In this document: positions 31,151-32,475 of the stretch, piece after piece | Layout: each line of letters starts with the position of its first letter | Numbering within the stretch: position 1 is the stretch's first letter | Source: Candidatus Rokuibacteriota bacterium | GTDB taxonomy: Bacteria > Methylomirabilota > Methylomirabilia > Rokubacteriales > CSP1-6 | Direction of reading: 5' to 3' | NCBI GenBank assembly: GCA_003220315.1 | Contig: QHSA01000138.1 | Location: forward strand, 1-32,475 | Length of the DNA stretch: 32,475 bases | Program-made: the position numbers and the translations under genes | The notes under the pieces: model-generated | The model's database searches: none | What the model was told of the DNA's origin: nothing | What the model saw: only the letters and a program-made list of their open reading frames with translations

Positions 31151-32127
31151 ATGCGTCAATCTCGCTTCGTTCCTGTCGCTGGATGGTTGTCCCTGGTGGT
31201 CTTGGTCGTCCTCGCCGGATCTCCCACGCTAGGTCAGGCACCCAAGTATGGCGGCGGGCTCACTCTGCGGTTGCGCGAGGACCTGCCGCAGGGGTTCGCG
31301 ATACACGAAACTGCCACGATCTCCACCATGTGGCCAGCCATGCCCTGCTTCAGCAACCTGGTGCTCTTCGATCCGCTCAAGACCACGCACCGTATGGACG
31401 CGATCGTCGGCGAACTGGCGGAGAGGTGGTCGTGGCAAGACAACGACCGCAGCCTGGTCTTCTTCCTGCGGACGGGAGCGAGGTGGCACGACGGCACGCC
31501 CGTCAGCTCTAAGGACGTGAAATTCACCCTCGACTTGCTTCGCGAGACGCCGGACGCTTCGGCCAGGCTCCGCATCAACCCGCGGCGAGACTGGTATACG
31601 AACGTCGAAGCCGTTGAAGCCGTCGATCCCCAGACCGTCGTGTTCCGACTGAGACGGCCGCAACCCTCGCTGCTCCTGATGCTCGCATCCGGCTACACGC
31701 CGATCTACGCGGCTCACGTGCCGCCGGCCAGCTATCGCACGGGTTGCGTCGGGACCGGGCCCTTCAGGCTGAAAGAGTGGCGCAAGGGCGAGTTCGTCGA
31801 GTACGTGAAGAACCCGGACTATTTCGTCAAGGGACGACCCTATCTGGCCGGCCTCCGGTATCTGATCATCGGCGAGCGAGGAACGGCGACGGCGGCGCTC
31901 CAGGCTGGCCGGGTGGACACGGCGTTCCCTGGCCAGACACCCAAGCCGATCGCGGAACGACTCAGGAAGGCAGTGCCCCAGCTCGTGATGACGCCGGTGA
32001 ACACGAGCGTCATCGATCATCTCGTCGTCAACACCAAGAAGCCGCCCTTCGATAATGCGAAGGTGCGGCTCCTCACCAATCCATATACAGCTGGGGCCGC
32101 ATGCAGGAGGTGTGGCTCGACAAGTGA
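31151..32127 (+). pseudogene. Peptide/oligopeptide ABC-transporter substrate-binding protein (SBP_bac_5), internally deleted and frameshifted
   Basis: ATG 31151 follows AGGGGAGGG and a signal peptide (hydrophobic core, then SPTLGQA). SBP family 5 features follow: ELAERWSWQDNDRSLVFFLR, GARWHDGTPVSSKDVKFTLD, VGTGPFRLKEW and VVNTKKPPFDNAKVR at about residue 306. There the family normally continues 'xAlnxAiDR' for some 200 residues. Instead, in a different frame, the sequence jumps to APHQSIYSWGRMQEVWLDK and TGA at 32125-32127, which looks like the family's C-terminus. So the middle third is deleted and the join is out of frame. The actual open frame runs on to 32410 with meaningless residues. 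It is almost surely inactive. Intact relatives bind peptides or opines in the periplasm. Confidence 0.75.
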
Positions 32128-32220
32128 TGTATGCACGCTGCTCTTCGCGGGCGCGGGACACCCGAATGTGGCTTCACAGGGCCGAGGACCCGGTCTTGGG
32201 CCGGGCCGACGAGAGTTCAC

Positions 32221-32232
32221 TGTGCCAGAACT
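32221..32232 (+). repeat. Third copy of the TGTGCCAGAACT repeat
   Basis: It is identical over 12 bases to the first copy near the tRNA (30580-30590 plus the next base) and about 100 bp before the tRNA-like 3' end. See the tandem repeat entry. Confidence 0.5.
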
Positions 32233-32321
32233 ATCGGCCAGCAACGGTCGCGATCGGGCAAAATCGCTGAACAGACGTCTGGGCAGGGGCCTGGGATTGC
32301 TGCCAATGGTGCCCGATTTTC

Positions 32322-32348
32322 GGAGTTCGAATCCCCGGTCCTCCGCCA
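32322..32348 (+). repeat. tRNA 3'-end fragment, att-like direct repeat of the tRNA-Ser end
   Basis: The 25 bases 32325-32349 match the tRNA-Ser end (30495-30519) at 22 positions: GTTCGAATCCC and CCTCCGCCAA are identical and equally spaced, with three differences in the four bases between. It has a T-loop and CCA but no 5' half, and the T-stem has a mismatch, so it is not a working tRNA. It fits an old attachment site bounding a 1.8-kb remnant, or the tail of another tRNA-targeted insertion. Confidence 0.65.
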
Positions 32349-32366
32349 AACTTCTCGGGGATTTGA

Positions 32367-32475
32367 GTACTGAGAATCGCGGAAGATCGGAGAGACGGAG
32401 AAGTCCCTGAGCGCCGCGGCCGGCTTGCGGTCGGGCTGCGCGCCGACCTCGCCCTGTGGGCGGTCGCGCATCCCG
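32367..32475 (+). pseudogene. 5'-truncated amidohydrolase fragment, imidazolonepropionase (HutI)-like
   Basis: After an in-frame stop at 32364-32366, a frame stays open to the window edge and its last part reads RRGRLAVGLRADLALWAVAHP. This fits the late beta-sandwich segment of HutI-type amidohydrolases ('GxLaVGkrADLaxWdvxHPaEL'). The catalytic barrel that should precede it is missing and the fragment abuts the tRNA-like repeat, so it appears decapitated by the same rearrangement. The gene could continue beyond the window, but only as a C-terminal remnant. Confidence 0.4.

Noticed and set aside
32017-32349. Minus-strand frame beginning MAEDRGFELRKSG
   Set aside because: It starts in the tRNA-like 3' end read backwards and runs antisense to the decayed SBP gene. 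There is no protein signature.

Overview
The window is about 32.5 kb of GC-rich bacterial chromosome centred on the replication origin. Genes left of about 20.35 kb, apart from one outer-membrane gene at the far left, read leftward. Genes right of 20.5 kb read rightward. This leading-strand bias diverges between rpmH and dnaA, as expected at oriC. Two predicted outer-membrane barrels, a YidC with a large periplasmic domain and a GyrB with a long TOPRIM-region insertion point to a diderm. High GC, GTG/CTG starts and decayed ABC-transporter substrate-binding genes would fit an uncultivated Methylomirabilota/Rokubacteria-like or deltaproteobacterial-type lineage. That placement is inference, not established.

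Left end (1-2.5 kb): the 5' part of a wecB-type UDP-GlcNAc 2-epimerase gene reads off the window edge. It is preceded by a layered control region: a dyad resembling an activator site, a near-consensus sigma-54 -24/-12 promoter, and a very clear c-di-GMP-I (GEMM) riboswitch. Two convergent outer-membrane barrel genes follow, and a palindrome covers both of their stop codons.

2.5-8.8 kb: two compact leftward operons. The first has two DUF507 genes, ubiX, a family-2 glycosyltransferase and a Gfo/Idh/MocA oxidoreductase. The second has a receiver-only response regulator, an HD-GYP c-di-GMP phosphodiesterase, a CPBP-like membrane protein and a membrane histidine kinase, all with overlapping ends. 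The regulator's start codon lies inside a perfect 14-bp inverted repeat. The phosphodiesterase and the riboswitch put c-di-GMP turnover and a c-di-GMP sensor in one neighbourhood.

8.9-14.4 kb: ATP synthase genes atpF-H-A-G-D-C behind a recognisable promoter; subunits a and c (atpB, atpE) are not here. 14.4-20.3 kb: mnmA, parB, parA, rsmG, yidC, yidD, rnpA and rpmH, the usual origin-left cluster but without jag, mnmE and mnmG. Two parS-like sites lie at the parA 5' end. rnpA and parA both lack a standard start codon where the family's N-terminus should begin.

20.35-30.5 kb: dnaA, dnaN, recF, gyrB, gyrA and serS, then a tRNA-Ser(UGA) next to its synthetase gene. A DnaA-box palindrome precedes dnaA. 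A cluster of degenerate boxes and an AT-rich stretch between dnaA and dnaN is the best oriC candidate.

30.5-32.5 kb: a decayed segment after the tRNA. It holds a C-terminal scrap of one ABC substrate-binding protein, an internally deleted and frameshifted peptide-binding protein gene, a second copy of a tRNA 3' end, and a 5'-truncated amidohydrolase (HutI-like) fragment. It looks like the scar of past integration and deletion at the tRNA gene.
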